Source of the DNA: Anniella stebbinsi
Taxonomy: Eukaryota > Chordata > Lepidosauria > Squamata > Anniellidae
Direction: 5' to 3'
NCBI GenBank assembly: GCA_029215795.1
Contig: JARDYH010000005.1
Span: 40,058,001-40,122,000, forward strand
DNA length: 64,000 bases
Each line of letters opens with the position of its first letter. Within the stretch, counting starts at the first letter, position 1. Of the stretch, positions 37,801 through 52,800 are shown one piece after another. The translations under genes and the position numbers were made by a program. The notes beneath the pieces were generated by a model. The model saw only the letters and a list, made by a program, of their open reading frames with translations. It did no database searches and was not told the origin of the DNA.

Positions 37801-40800
37801 ACCAACTCTGGTGGAGCTGGCATACTTGTTTTCCTTCAGTCTCCTTCACCCCCTCCCCCACCCATACCCCCACTTCAGCCTTGATGACCAGAGCCAAACA
37901 GGGCTTTGAATTTGGCAGTTTCTGCAACATTAATTCTCCTTTCCTGGACCAGGTGGGATGACCCTGCATGTAGATTTTAGCTACTATTTTTATCTGCTAT
38001 CTGGGCTTATAATTGTGTTTTAGTACTGATCTTCTACTTCTATTATATTGTAGGTTTGTATTTTTGACATCATTTGCAGCAACGGGTACGATGTAAACTC
38101 TATAAACCAGGGGAGGGGAACTTCAAATCAGCCCTCTAGGTTTCACCAGATAGCCACGCTTTCGTGGCTTTTGCACAGATTTCCTCATTCTAAAAGGCTG
38201 AAATGCTTTCCCTAAAGCCTAGTTACTGGAAATAAGAGCTTTGTACTTTCATATGCTGCTAATTATTTTTGTATTTTTGGCCCCACCCAAGCCTGGAATT
38301 CAGCCCCCTAAGAACTTCCCTGAAATTGAATTTGGCCCTGGGGTTGAAGAGGTTCCCCATTCCTGCTATAAGCAAACAAGTAGTGGCATGTCAGCTTCAG
38401 ACACTCCTGGGAAATGCACAGCCAGGGCATTATGGAGATAGCCATCCCCTGTTTTAAGCAGGTGAGATTATATGGGGGCCTGTCATGTATCAGTGGTGGG
38501 AGAAAAATGTCCACTTTCCTTTAGAGGCATTCACACTGTAATGAAAGGGAGCGTAATTGCAGGTCTAGGCTTTGCACTTATATTTGATTTACACACAGAA
38601 CCTTCCATTCAATTTCTTTGGCAGGCAAGAAAGATGTCTAGATATTTCCTGACTAGGCCCTTCCCTCCCCAGATCATGCTCTTGAGTGACACGAGGCCTG
38701 AAAGAGAAGTCTTGACCAACAGCTAGCTGAATCTGCCAATTGTGGATTGTTTTGCATGGGCTTTTTTTTAGCTAAAAGGCTCATCATGTTTGACAGGCAG
38801 GGTGGATAGGGATGTGGAGTTTGGGTCCTTTTCCCATTCTCACTTGTCACCTCCCCACACCACCTGGCTGGGCTGAAATAACAAGCATTCAGCATTCTCC
38901 TCAGTTACTTGTAAATTTGATGTCTTGTATATGCTAACACGGTTCTTCCAATTGCTCTCTCATAGGGAAATGGCACTTAGGACACAGTGGTCCTTATCAT
39001 CCCAACTTTCGTGGTAAGGACTCCATCCTACCTTTCCTCTATTGGCATACAAAAGGCCAGTGCAGTTTGAAGCCTGGTCTTCGCGGATGGCTGGGCTGTT
39101 CCATTGGAGAGTCTAAGCAGGACTCACAAGACTGAGTGAATACTGCTCTGTACAAAAATATGCCTTCCGCACAGGAAACGTACCATGTAGGGCTTAAAAT
39201 TAGGCTTGAACTGAGCCTCTCCCTGACATGCTAGTTTTCTATGTGAAGGACAAGTTTTTGTACTGAGAAGTATTTGGTCTTGCGAGACCCCATCTGCAGT
39301 TTGAAGTAGTACAGCTCAGACACCTGTTTACCACATCACTGAGCACAAGGACCTAATGGGCTGGTCCCTTAGGTTCAGCTACATTGAAGAGATCTGGAAT
39401 AGGCTCCCTTCCTCCCTGAAGCAAAAGCCTCTCTCCAATTTAACTTTAGGTAAGGCGCATATCAGCACTGATATCTGTGGAAAAGGCATACCAGCTTCTC
39501 ATAGTCATGCTGTTGTTCTTTTTAAAAAATGATAAATTTGTTGTGATGATTCCATTCTATCACAATGACCAATTGTGTGAACTCAAAACAAGATCCAGCT
39601 TTAACTGGGTTGTGGTAATCTCTTCATTCAAAATCCCTACTGGAACGTTGATGCATTAAATGGCTTCTGGTTTTTCTAGTAGATTGTTGAAAATCCAATC
39701 TTTTGGGCATTTCTATAACATATAGATAATGGTGCTGACGAATACCAGAGCGATATAACGAATAATATCTTTAAGTTGTACTTAAGCTGCACTCTGATCT
39801 CACTTAGGGGCTCTTCCATCTCCCATAGAACATGTGGCGTTTACATATATGCCTGCCTGGATCGAGTCAATAATATTTGACTTTAGACAATTATTCTGCT
39901 GAGAAGCAAAACATTTCTTTAAGTCAGGGGTGCACAACCCTCAGATCAAAGGCAATTGACAAATCCTGGTGCAGCCCGCAAAGCCAGTGGCATCCACCTG
40001 CTGTCTCCCTGAACCCAGCTAATTGAACCACCAATTCCTTCTCTGCCCATGCCCCCTCTCCCAGAAGGAAAAAGCTCTTATCTCCAATCAGCAACTGATC
40101 AGAAACAAGAGCTTTTCCCCGGTGAGCACTGAAAAAGGCTGCCTATCTCAAGGCTTAACAGGGGAAAAGTCTTATTAGTGATTAGCTGCTGATCAAAGAT
40201 TAAAACTTTTCCCTGGTGGGCAGAGGGGGCAGCACCTTTAGGAGGAAGCTGCTGAGTGATTCAGTCCTGCTTACTTCTGAGTCTTCTCCTGTAGAAGCTT
40301 GTCCTTCTTACTTCTGAGTGGACAAGCAGAGGCTTGTTCTGCTTACCTATGGATATACATGCCTCTCATGCTTACTTCTGGGAAGACATGTAGATATGTA
40401 GAGACTTGGTGGTTGTTATGTTATTTGAAAGTGCTGCCGAGTGACTGAGTCCTGCTTACTTACAAGTACGAAAAGAATACCCTACTAGTGGCAGTGAAGA
40501 AACTACATGCTTTGCTAGTGGTGCTGTGTGTGTGTTTGCATGTGCATGTGAATCCACAGTCGCTGAATGTGACTCTAAGGGCAGACAAGATTGTGCACAC
40601 CTGCTTTAAGCCAATCAGAAATGATTAATGGGTGTCTTTGTATATCCTAATACTGTAACTTTAATTCTAGGTTTTGATTATTACTTTGGGATACCATATA
40701 GCCATGATATGGGCTGCACGGACACACCAGGCTATAACCTCCCTCCTTGCCCAGCTTGCCCCGAGCATTCTACAACAGGAAGGTATGGCTTCTGCAGTGA

Positions 40801-43800
40801 TGATGGGTGCTGGAGTCCTTGAAGACCGACTTCTCCTAGTCTGAAGCTCAATGAGATCTCTGTCTGTCACTTGCATCACCCCCTACCCTAAGTTTCTGTC
40901 CTAAGGTCCAGTTTGGTCCAGTGGATGGTGAGCTGAATGCTTTAGGAGACCTCACCTCTATCATGGACTCATTGCTCCCTAACTAGAGCTCAGTGATTAC
41001 TCTAAGGAGCATGTGGTGTTCTTGGCTAAGTGGACAACTTCAGTTCAGTTCATTGAGTGGCTCTTTCGTTTCATCCCTTTTACATGCACGGGGTTGCCTC
41101 TCCCACCCCACCCCTTTCACTGAAAAGAAATGCAAAATTGTGCCATGTCTTCTACTACTACACCTGTAAGAAGCCATGGATTGTGGGAATGGTGTCTCTC
41201 TGGGCAAGTCATCGTGTCCCAGGCTGCTTCCAAATGAGGCTTTTATTGTACAATTGCTTTACCTGATTCATAGAATTTTATAGAGGGTCTAGATGACAAT
41301 TTCTTCCATTGTAATGTTCCCGTTTTCTCCCACTTCTTCTGACTTTTTTCTTCCCAGAAAAAAAAATCCATTGTGGGAAAAACAGAATGGCTGCTGAATG
41401 TATTTTGATTGGCAGTGTTTGGAGCCCCTCATCTGGAAGCACATCCAATTAGGGATGGATGGATTTTGTTAATTAAATCCATTCCATCTGTGTTTTGCAG
41501 ATTGCTGGCATCTGTCATTCTGTCGCTCATTGATGGAATCAGTGTTTTTTAGGGATGTATGTGAATTTTGTTCCTGTTTTAAAACACACATTTGCACTAA
41601 TGTGCAGTAGCATAAATGGACACTTCCACAAATCCCCCCTAGTAACAAAACGTCTGTAAGTCCATACAAATTCATAGAAATCTGAACTTGTTTGAATTGG
41701 TTGAGGATTTCTCTGAGATCACTACCCCAGTGATGTTAAAGCAGCTTATCTTCTGCTTTCCTTTTCCCATCAAAACTTGCTTTTCTTCCTGTTCATAAGA
41801 ACATACAAATTGCTTCACTGCATCAGGCAAAGGATCTGTCTCATCCAGTGCTGCGTGTTCAACAGCACGAATCACATTCTCCTGAGCAATGCACAGCCAG
41901 AGCATTATGGAGAGAGAGCCATCCCCTGGTGTTTGTTCTCAGCATTAGGTAATCAGAGCTACAAATGGGGGATCTGCAACAAAATATAACAGCATGGAGT
42001 GCTCCTGTTCAATGTGTGGTGTAGTGGCTAAAGTGTTGTACTGGGAGTTGGGAGATCTGGGTTCTAGTCCCCACTCAGCTATGGAAACTCACTGGGTGAC
42101 TTTGGGCTAGTCACAGACCCTCAGGGGGTTGTTGTTGTGAGGAGAAAATAGAGAAGAGGATAATGTATGTCGCCTTGGGTTCCTTGGAGGAAAAAAGGCA
42201 GGATATAAATAAATAAATAAATAAATATGCAGCCAGACAGCCATGGCTTTTTTCAGGATACTCCATTCCATTCCCCCTCTCCACTGGTTTTCTGTCCCTT
42301 TCCCCAAACAGATTCTCAGCCTTGTGGAGTATGCCTTTGACTGTGCTCTTTTGCCTTTGCCTCTGCCCACCACTGGAATGTGGTCCTTGGGAGCTTCTCC
42401 AAAATTGAATTTGGACCTTATACTGAAAGAGGTTCCTCACCCCTGTTCTATAGGATATTGTGTCTGAACATGGAGTTTCCATTTAGTGTCCAGATGTAAT
42501 AGCTACTGACATCTATCTTCCATTAATTCATTTAATCCTCTTTTAGAGCCCTCAAAGGCAGCAACTGTCATCATATCCTGTGATGATGAATCCCATATAT
42601 TTGTTGTTTGTTGTGTGAAAAAGTACTTAATTTTTTGTCTATCCTGAATTGCCTGCCATTCAGCTTTGTTGCATGGCCAGGCATTAAACTTTGTGTGTGA
42701 CAGAGATTTCTCTTTATTTACTTTTTACGCACTGTTCATAATTTTATGAACCTCATTCTCATATAAACATCTCTTCTTTATATGTACAGTTGAAAGAACC
42801 AGGTAACTGATATTTAAATTAGATTCTGATTAAGCCTCCTATTGCATATTCATAACTCCCCCCCCCCCAAAAAAGTATGTTTTGTGTTTTCCTTCAGCAA
42901 CCACCAGAAAGACTGCTATTCTGAGATTGCGCTTCCTCTTTTTGAAAATCTTGCAATTGTCCAACAGCCTGTGAACCTAACCGGCCTAGCTGCAAAGTAT
43001 ACAGAGAAAGCGATCAAGTTCATCCACGACACAAGGTGAGGACATCTACGGAGTCAATGGCTTTGTCGGGGTTTCATGTTGGATTATGGCTTAGCACTAC
43101 TCGAATGAGCCTGAGTGAAGCTTGAGCATGTGAACCTCCCTCCTCCTCTCCCCTCCCCTCCCTTCCCTGGTGCAGTCGTAAGGAAGAGACTGGAAGGTTT
43201 CACTGCCACGTTGTTGTTGTTGTTGTTGTTGTTATTATTATTATTAAAAGTTTATTAAATTGGTTTTCAGTTTTCAGTACAACACCACTTCCCACATCCT
43301 AAGAACATCAGAAGAGCCCTGCTGGATCAGACCAAGGGTCCATCTAGTTCAGCATTCTGTTCACACAGTGGCCACTCAGCCCCCTATAGGAAACACAGAA
43401 GCAGGACATGAGTGCAAGAGCCCCCTCCTCCTCATGTTCACCAGCATAGGCATACTGCCTCAGATCCTGGAGATAGTAGCATATACCCATCAGGACTAGT
43501 AGTCATTGATAGCCTTCTCCTCTGTGAATTTGTGTAGTCCTGTTTTAAAGCCGCCCATATTGGTGGCCGAAACTTACAACATGGGGTAGCGAATTTCAAA
43601 GTTTAGCTTTGCACTGTGTGAAGAAGTAATTCCTGTCTCCCCTCCCCTTTAAGTTTCCCCCTCTCCACTTCATATTGACCTGCATTTAAAAAGTAAAGGC
43701 TTTGTGTGTATATGTACAATCATTAAGCAAAAATTGGATAAATAAATTGTTACAAATAAAATAAAATGGTTTAGAAGGATTTAGTGTTGTGGAAGAGCCT

Positions 43801-46800
43801 ATCTACACTACTGCTTTAAAAGGGTTTATAACAGTTTTAAACCATTATTAACCAGTTTAAAACTGTTGTAAGCCATTTTAATGCAGTAGTGTAGATAGGC
43901 TCACAGTCTTGCTCTGGGCTTATACCCATGCAGTTCCTGCTGGCTGGCTTACAATTTACATCCATACCCGCACGATCAATTGGCTTGTTACCTTGTAGAA
44001 ATGAAGTTACGTGACCTCACCGTGATATATAAATAATATAGATTTATCTGTAATGGAGGGTTCACGCAGATGACTCTTCCATTGTACCTGGGAATGTACT
44101 CATGTAATTTGTAAAGAGCTGTAGATACACACATAACATCTGAATTGACACATGAAGCAAAAAGCAAATCACATGTACAGTGCTGTGCTAGTACTGAATC
44201 TAACTAGTTTGGGTCAAGGCATTTTCATATGTATTTCACACACCTGGATAAATGCCTATGACCTTTCATTATAATTTCATTTAATGTATTTATTAACACT
44301 TGCTACTGTAGCCATATTTCCTTTTCCCTTCATTTTTTCAAGTCAGTGTGACTGTCCTGCTTAGAGTAGAAGTCCCATTGAAATGAATGGGACTTCTAAT
44401 CTAAGCAGGGCTAACATTGGGTACAATCTACTGTGGTTTTTTTGTTGTTGGTTATTTTGTTTAAGTACAAAAAGAAATTATATACTTTTTTGGGGGGATG
44501 TGCAGTTTATGAATGCATTGGGTTGACAGTTCAGTGGTGGTACTTGGCTTTTTTTTAAAGCTCACCCTTTGCTGGAATATGTCAACAAAGCAAATTCTAT
44601 AGCTCTTGGCTACCTGGCTACCTGATTGCCTTACTAGTTCATGAATTCAAGTGGGAAGTGAAGGAACCAGTAAGAATTACTAAATTATGTACTTGGTAAG
44701 GAAAATGAAGGAAATTCAGTCTAAATGGCTCTTCTTAAAAATGGCCAGTGTTGAATTTTTATTGTCATGTGTGGTGACGGTTGGGAGACTTTATATGGTG
44801 GGGTGGGGGTGGCTATAAAGATATATTTCATGAAGGGTGCTGTGTGTCATCTTGGGAACTGTGAGGCAAATTTGTGTTTGTTTTTAAGATCCATGTGCAT
44901 ACACACGCACAAATACGCAAACACATACGCACTTGCTGTAATCCTGTTCCTCCTCATTAGTTGTCATCCCACCCTTTCCCCTTTGGAGGGCCCTGAGGAA
45001 GAGCAGGCCTTGTTTGAGGAGATAAATATAGCTGTAAACAAGAAAACAGGACATGTTCTTTGGTTATTTAAAAATAAACCAGCCTGGGTGATAATCAACC
45101 CCCTTCCCCCATATATATATATATATAGGTTCTTCTTGACAGGATGTCTTCCTCCTTGTTACAATTCTGATGTGTGGAAATGCTAAAACCACATGGAATT
45201 TACAAAATGGGTTTATATGGGTTACTCTCCTTTTAATCCTGCTGAATTCCTTGTAATGTAGAGCAGTCTTCCCCAACCTAGTGCCCTCCAGATGATTTGG
45301 ACTTCAATTCCCATCACCTTAGCCAGCATGGCCAATGGTCAGGAATGCTGGGAGTTGTAATATGAAACATCTGGACAACACCAGATTGTAGAGAATAGCT
45401 ATTGGTGTGTGTGCTTGTGTGTGTGTATAAGTGTGTAAAATTCAGCTATAGAATATGTACTGGATTCTTTTATTTTCAACTGGGCTTCATATGAGGGAGC
45501 TGACCATTACCACCTTAAATGATTCTCTATTTGTGGCTCTCTCAAGATCATGCCTTGCTTTTGTTGGAAGCAAAGAAAAGCCAAGCCAAAGAATCCTTAT
45601 AATCAGAACACCAAAGCTGAGCAAAATGTTTAAGTCAAATCTCCTTGATTAATAATGCTTTGGGTCTTGAAAAGGATTTCTTGTATCTTCCATCTTCCAA
45701 GTCTTCAGATTTCCTTTACAGCTTGTGGGACTGTCTCGTGGGAAGCAGATTGCATTTGGTAAATATCATTGTCCCCATTTTAGTTCAGGGACAGTTCTAT
45801 GGTATACAGGAACAGTGACGATAGGAGAGTGGAAGCAGATCTTCTCCTCCCCTGGGACTGCAGCTTTCTCAAGAGATTGAATAGCCAAACTCTCTCTCTC
45901 TCTTTCTTTGAGGCTCTCTCATCCTCCTTAGGAAAGTTTATTGCTGCCTGAACTCTTAGGAAAATATTCCCAAAGTTTATGTAAGCCTACCTTCCTGTTG
46001 TTTAAAATGATTACTTCTTGTCTATCTTGTATGGCTACAGGAAACAGTTGTTGCTTCATTCTAACATCCTTTATGGTATTTGAAAGCAGACTATTCCAGC
46101 TTAATTTAGGGTTCTCCAGGTGAAATGTACATGGTTGGTTTGGCCTTTCCATACATAGCATCCCTTGTAAATAGTTCTCATCATTGCAATTCTCTCTTTG
46201 TAGGAGAAATTAGACATGTTCCTCTCCCTTGCTTTGTGCCAGTCTTTTAAAAAATGGAGTCATTTTCACAAAGATATGAAAAGAACACTGTGAACAGTAG
46301 TATAATCAGAATTTGATTTCCTAATTCCTACCTCAGTACACTTCCTTCCTGATTTTGTTCCCAGGTCACTTGTCTTCCCAACTTTCATATCCTTTCCCAG
46401 CTTATTCCTAGTTCAATCTCCGTTGGGTGCAGAGAGGAGGAAGGAAGGAATTGTACGTTCCTAGTTGTCAAGTGTTGGTGCGGGAGATAAAGGCGAAATA
46501 GTTGGTGGCTTAAACTCCAAATAGGTCAAGAAAGTCTACTCAGATTTCTTGGTGTTTCTCGCTGTTATCTCTCTTAGTGGTGGTTACTCTCTCACCCACA
46601 CCCTGATCCTGCATATCTCTTAAACTCTTTCTGCCAGTCTTACAGAATTCATCAGGCTGGTCCTGGGAGAAATGGAGATTAATAGCATCAAAATTTCAGA
46701 ACAAGACAGTTAATAGTTTTCAATGTGTGGTACCGCATTATGAGTCTTTACAAGGTAGACGCCTCTTTCTAATACATTCTAGTGATCCAAGGTACTAGTG

Positions 46801-49800
46801 CTGTATTGATAACAAGTGTTAAGAATGCACAGGTTGTGCAGTTATTTTCCATCATGAACAAAACCAGAATCAAGCACAAATACAGGGAAGGGACAGAGCT
46901 CATGCTTTACATGTCCAGGGTCCTTGGTTCTGTCTAGGAACATTTCTACACTGGCCTTTTGATGTGGGATTGCCCCTGGGTGGTCCCTGTGCATCCAAAT
47001 GACACACAGGGACTCCCGGGGGCAGGGGGGATGGGCATGGGTTTTTCCCGGGATAAGAGATCCCTGGGGAAACCTGATTCTTCCCAAGGTCCCAGGAATG
47101 TCCCGAGACCGCAGGAGGTGTGGGCACCTGTCCCGCCTGGTGCCCGCTTACTCACAAGTAAGCGGGCACCAGAAATGAGCACGGAGCCGTGCCACATGGC
47201 TCCGTGCCCATCAAGGGAGGGGGAAAGCAAGTCCGTCATCCCCAGGATGGCGGGGTAGAGGTGGGCAATTTTGGGGATTAGTTTACCGAAAAATAGTCCT
47301 TACCTTTTTGTTGGAGTGCAAGTGCACTCTTCGAGGATCCTCAGGGGGAAAAAATGGCAGGTGGGACTCTGTGATGGCCCAGGAGGAGGCCGGGTCATCG
47401 CACTGCCATGTACATTAGAGCGACGATCCTGGAAGCAGGTACTTCTGGGATCGCCCCCCCCCCCCTCTACACTTATATGGTGTAGAAAGGCCCTAGATAA
47501 CTGGGCTGAGAATATGCCCTCTTTCATGAGTCTTTGGTGAACTGCTGCTGCTTGTCAGAGTGACAGTATTGAGCCAACAGCTGATGGTCGCACTTGGTAG
47601 AATCCAGCTTCATATGTTTCCCCCATCCATTATGCACCCAACAGATATTGAGCTGCTTAGGAGAGAGAGCGCATGATTTTTGTGCTAATCTTTAATTATC
47701 TAGAAAGATTATCTAGAAAGATCCTCAGATGGGACATCTTCCCAAGGTTGTAAGAACTAAAATCTAATGTTGGCTGGGTAATACATGAAGTGGCTCATAG
47801 TTATGCAGGATTTAGTCAAGGCCCTTTGGCAAGGAGATTGCAAAGGCAGGCTGATGATGCCCAAGGTCCGCTTTAGAGACAAACAGGAGTGCTGCCTAGG
47901 GAAACTGTGTCTGCATAATCACTTCAGGGAAATGAAAGCTAATGAGATTAGGAAATAAATTGTGTGAGAGGAAATGGCTCCTCTCAAGACTTTTGTTTTA
48001 GTCAGTCACTCAGGCAGGGGTGGAGACTGGTGTTGTGGATGTAGGCCTCAAACCTCTGAGGCTGCACTTAGTAACAAGGGGAAAAAGTAAACAGAAAAAT
48101 CCTAGGATATGTCAACAGAAAATCTGATCCTCTGCTTATAACAGGAAAGAACAACATTACTGCCAGGGCCTGCTCCCCCTACAGATGCTAGAATCAAGTG
48201 CAGTTCTTGGGGTGATTGGAACAACCTTTGGAGTAAGCTCACTGTTCACTTGGCATCCCAGATAGGTTTTGTAAGCACAGGAGCCAACAATCCCTTTGTC
48301 CTCTGTTGCACTCTGACTGTTTATTCAGAAATGTATGCAGAAATTATGGGTGAGGCTGCTGTTTAAATCAACTGCAGGCTTTGGGGAAGGACAGATAGGT
48401 GAGAGATTGGGGCAAGAAGGAGGAAACGTTGTCACAGTGATTTGGTGCTTGTGGAATGTTTCCTTGCCCATCTTGAATGGCTTTGATTGAGGCACTGCAC
48501 TCCAGTCTCCATTCCCAAAATACAAAATGGAGGTGAAGAAACAGGGATATTTTATGCATTAGTGGGAGTGTGTTTCTGAAAGTCCTGTTACAAATTGGCC
48601 TGTAACAGGATTTACAGAGGGAAGGGCTGATGAAGGATTTATAACTTTTTAATCCAAAATGATGTGGTATGAGAAGTATGTGCAGCACAGCTGAAGATGT
48701 CCGGGTCAGTTGCCCACTGGTTCATATCTAGTATGCAACCACCTTGTGGATTTGTGTTAATGCTCCACAGATGTTGTATCCATCACATTAAATGAGCCAA
48801 CAGTGTGATGTGGCTGCAAAAAAAAGCAATGCTATTTTAGGCTGCATTAATAGATATATAGCTTCCAAACCACGTGAGGTATTGGTTCCCCTCTATTCTG
48901 TACTGGTTAGGCCTCATCTTGAGTACTGCGTCCAGTTCTGGGTACCACACTTCAAGAAGAATGCAGACAAGCTGGAGGGGTTTCAGAGGAGGGCAATGAG
49001 GATGATTAGGGGTCTGGAAACAAAAGCCCTATGAGGAGAGACTGAAAGAACTGGGCATGTTTAGCCTGGAGAAGAGGAGACATGATAGCACTCTTCAAAT
49101 ACTTGAAAGGTTGTCATACAGAGGAGGGCCAGGATCTCTTCTCCATCATCCCAGAGTGCAGGATATGGAATAATGGGTTCAACTTACAAGAAGCCAGATT
49201 CCGTCTGGACAGCAGAAAAAACTTCCTGACTGTTAGAGCAGTACAACAATGCAACCAATTATTTAGGGCGGTAGTGGGCTCTTCCACACTAGAGGCATTT
49301 AAGATGCAGCTGGTCAGCCATCTGTCAAGTATCCTTTAGGGTGGATTCCTGCATGAGCAAGGGGTTGGACTTGATGGCCTTATAGGCCCCTTCCAACTTT
49401 ACTATTCTATGTTTCTGTGAAATAGGAAAGAGCTTTGCTTATGCAAGTGGTACCAGAGGTCAGTACTTGAGGGAGGTATCATGTTTCTTCCAGAAGAGTT
49501 GACCCTGCAGTACTTCCTTAAGAATGACGGATACATTCTGATCTGGTGTAGATGAGTGAGTGAAACTAGTCTTCCCACTCTACATGCTTTGGATGAATCT
49601 ACCACTTAATGAGCCTTGACTTGGAGCCACTGTTACCCTCTCTCTGTACTTATTTCACTATACACTATATATGTGTTCTATAACCCATATTTTCATTCAT
49701 TCTATAATATATCCAACTTTCTATACAGAGCCTCTTTGTTTTTGTTTGTTTTGTTCAATGCAGTTGTGGGTGTTTACTGCATGAGGGTGAGGTCCAGGGT

Positions 49801-52800
49801 GGGTCTGCATAGCATCACTTTCCCATGATGTAGGGTTGTCCTTTCAACAACAAAAAAAGTCTTTAAACCAAAGTCACACTAAGGCTGCCTCTACAAGAGG
49901 CATTTAAAGCTCTTTCAAGGCGCATTAAAAAATTTACCTATACAAGAACGGAGAGCAAATCGGGCGTAGAGGCGCTTTAAACATCCGATTATGCGCATTA
50001 TCGAATGCGCGTTAAATAGCGAGTTTTATTTTGCTCCGGCCGTTAAAGCGCATTTTGACTATGTGAACAAGCGATTCTCCGCATTAACTACTTGTAAAGC
50101 GCATTTGAAACAACCGGTAAGGTCACCCGTTGAGTGCTCAATTACTTCCTGCATACAAGCATTAACGATAAAGCGCTTCAGCGAATGCGCGCATAATCGG
50201 CTAACCAGGCGTCAAACGGAATCCATCTAGAGGGGGCCACAGTCAAGCCTTAAATTGCATGATTTTGTTCTCTAATGGAACTTTTCTGCTCTATTGCCTT
50301 ACACCCTAAGCATTAAGTCTTCATAGCTAATTCCCTTTTTTTAAGGCTTGCTTCCTCTTAAACTTTTTTTTAAGGAGCCAGAGTGGTGTAGTGGCTGGCT
50401 AGAGTGATGGACTGGGAGTTGAGAGATCCGGGTTCTAGTCCCCACTCGGCTATGGAAGCTCACTGCGTGACTTTGGGCCAGTCACAGACTCCCAGACCAA
50501 CCTACCTCACAGAGTTGTTGTTGTGAGGATAAAATGGAGAGGAGGAGGATTATGTATGCCGACTTGGGTTCCTTGTAGGAAAAAGGGGGAATATAAATGC
50601 AATAAATAAATAAATAAATAATTCTTCCAAGTTCATCTGGTTATATTCTAGTGGAACCCGCTAGAATCCATTTTATGATGTACTTTCTCCCCATTTATGT
50701 TGGTCTCACTGAATTCCCCTGCTCTTCTGGCTAGAAATAGTTACTGTTCTGTTTTGCCTTGGAAAGATGCTGCTATTTCGATAAGGAAACTCTAGGCTAC
50801 CATTTCTTTTGGCGATATGCAAGGCCTCTCTTTAAGACATCTTCCAGCAAAATATGTCTTAACAATGAATTGCCATTTCCCCAGTAAGAATATCAGTAGT
50901 GGCTGACAAATTTTCCTGAAAGCTCATCTGTCACTTCTGATCTTTCCTTTCAATGTACAGACACCAGAAAGTATTGGATATGTTCTAAGCAGCACTCTCA
51001 GATTACTTGGGGCAGTGGTGAGGCTGGGCTAGCACCTGTGTGAAGTGACTGTGGGTCCCAGGACATGTCTCAGATTCTTTTGCAACAAACTGGAGTTCCA
51101 TGGCAGATGTGAAGAGTTCTCCTGTAGACTGAAAAACGCTGGTCTAGAGAAATGGAAAAATTGCAAAAGGAGACTTGTCCAAGGAATTGGACAATTGAAA
51201 GCACAACTCTTGAGAATTTTGGTCCAGTGCTATGGCCAAGGGTAATTCAAAGGTTTTCTTTTTTTAAATGTAATAATAGCAAGTAATATATTATGGACAG
51301 CAATGCCAGCTCCATTCTCATCAAGCTTTGTCCAGTTCTACTTAATTAACCAATGTTCATTCCTGTGTTTTCTCTCTAGCCAGAGCGGCCAACCCTTTTT
51401 CCTATATCTCGCTCTGGCTCATATGCATGTGCCTTTGGTTTTGCCTGAGCCACCATGGAATCCGTCTTGGCGAGATCCGTATGGAGCAAACCTGAGGGAG
51501 ATGGATGCCCTGGTGGGACAGATAAAGGACAAAGTTGACAGCACTGCAAAAGAAAACACATTCCTCTGGTTCACAGGTGAAGCAGTAAAAGCCAGTCACT
51601 GTATGTAACAAAGATTGCTTGGATAGCTGATGTTAGTGGGAACCACTCAAGGGTCTTTGCAGGAAATGCAAGGAGCCCTCTTTGGATACAGCTGGGTTAC
51701 TATGAATTAGCCCAGGTAATATAACCAATGGGAGAAAATAACACTGTAACTTGCTCAAGCAACATGTTGAATGGCTCAGCTGTGGTTGCTAGAGTGCTGA
51801 CCTCGGATTCAAATCCTCACTCAGCCATGAAACTTACTCAGTAACCTTGAGCCAGTCGTTCTCTCTCATGCAGCTTATTCTGCCGTGCAGCTTCCCTGGC
51901 TGATGAAGGCTTTGCACGGCCTGAGCAAAGCTTTTTTCAGCCAGGGATTTGGGGTGAGGGGCTGGCAGATGAAGCCAACGTTGCTTTGGCTTTCAAAGCC
52001 CCCACAAACTTCTTAGAATTGGATCTATGCAATGTGAGGAACTAGGTTACACCATTACATTGAATAGGTCTGATTTAAAGAGGTAAAGGAGCGAAATTGG
52101 AGGGTGGGGGGAAAGGCGCATAACCCCTGTGCAGGATCCATAGCTTTGTTGGGTGTCAAATGTACATCCGTGGGCTCCTTGATCATGCAAGTGTGGAAGT
52201 GGTCTCAATCTCTCCGTTTGACCCTGGAGAAACATAATCTCAAAGGTGTGGCTCTCAAAAATGGTGCGTTTGAGTGCTGCACGCAAAAAACAAAATGGCC
52301 ACCATCGCAAACACTTTTCCCCTTTTATCTAACTAAATGTCTGTGTTTTTTAAAAAAATCTTCATACAAGAAAGGTTTCTCCTTTAATTCAACACAAAAA
52401 AGGCCATTACGTATTTTTAGGACCTAATTTTTTTTAAAAAAGTTTACTTTTAAGGTTTCCGTATGATATTTCCTGAACAGTTCTTATGAAAAGATTAGTG
52501 GTTGAAATTACCCCATAACTTGCTTTATTTTTGCTACAGTGTTTACAATTATATTTTGTTTTACAAAATGTCTAAACCAATAACACAATTAACGTCTTAA
52601 TTTTTTCTATTGTTTCACAGTGATGCATGAATAGACTAAAAATGGAGCTTGTGTTTGATGCTAACTTGAAGAAGAAAAGGAAGGCAGACAATAAGCCATG
52701 CTGTTTCATTTGTAGTTCTCAATTGTCCGAGGGATGTGTTTCACAACCTTCAAATGACAGTTATGAGAAAATTGTTGAGTGCCTTACGAAGCGAGCAAAA

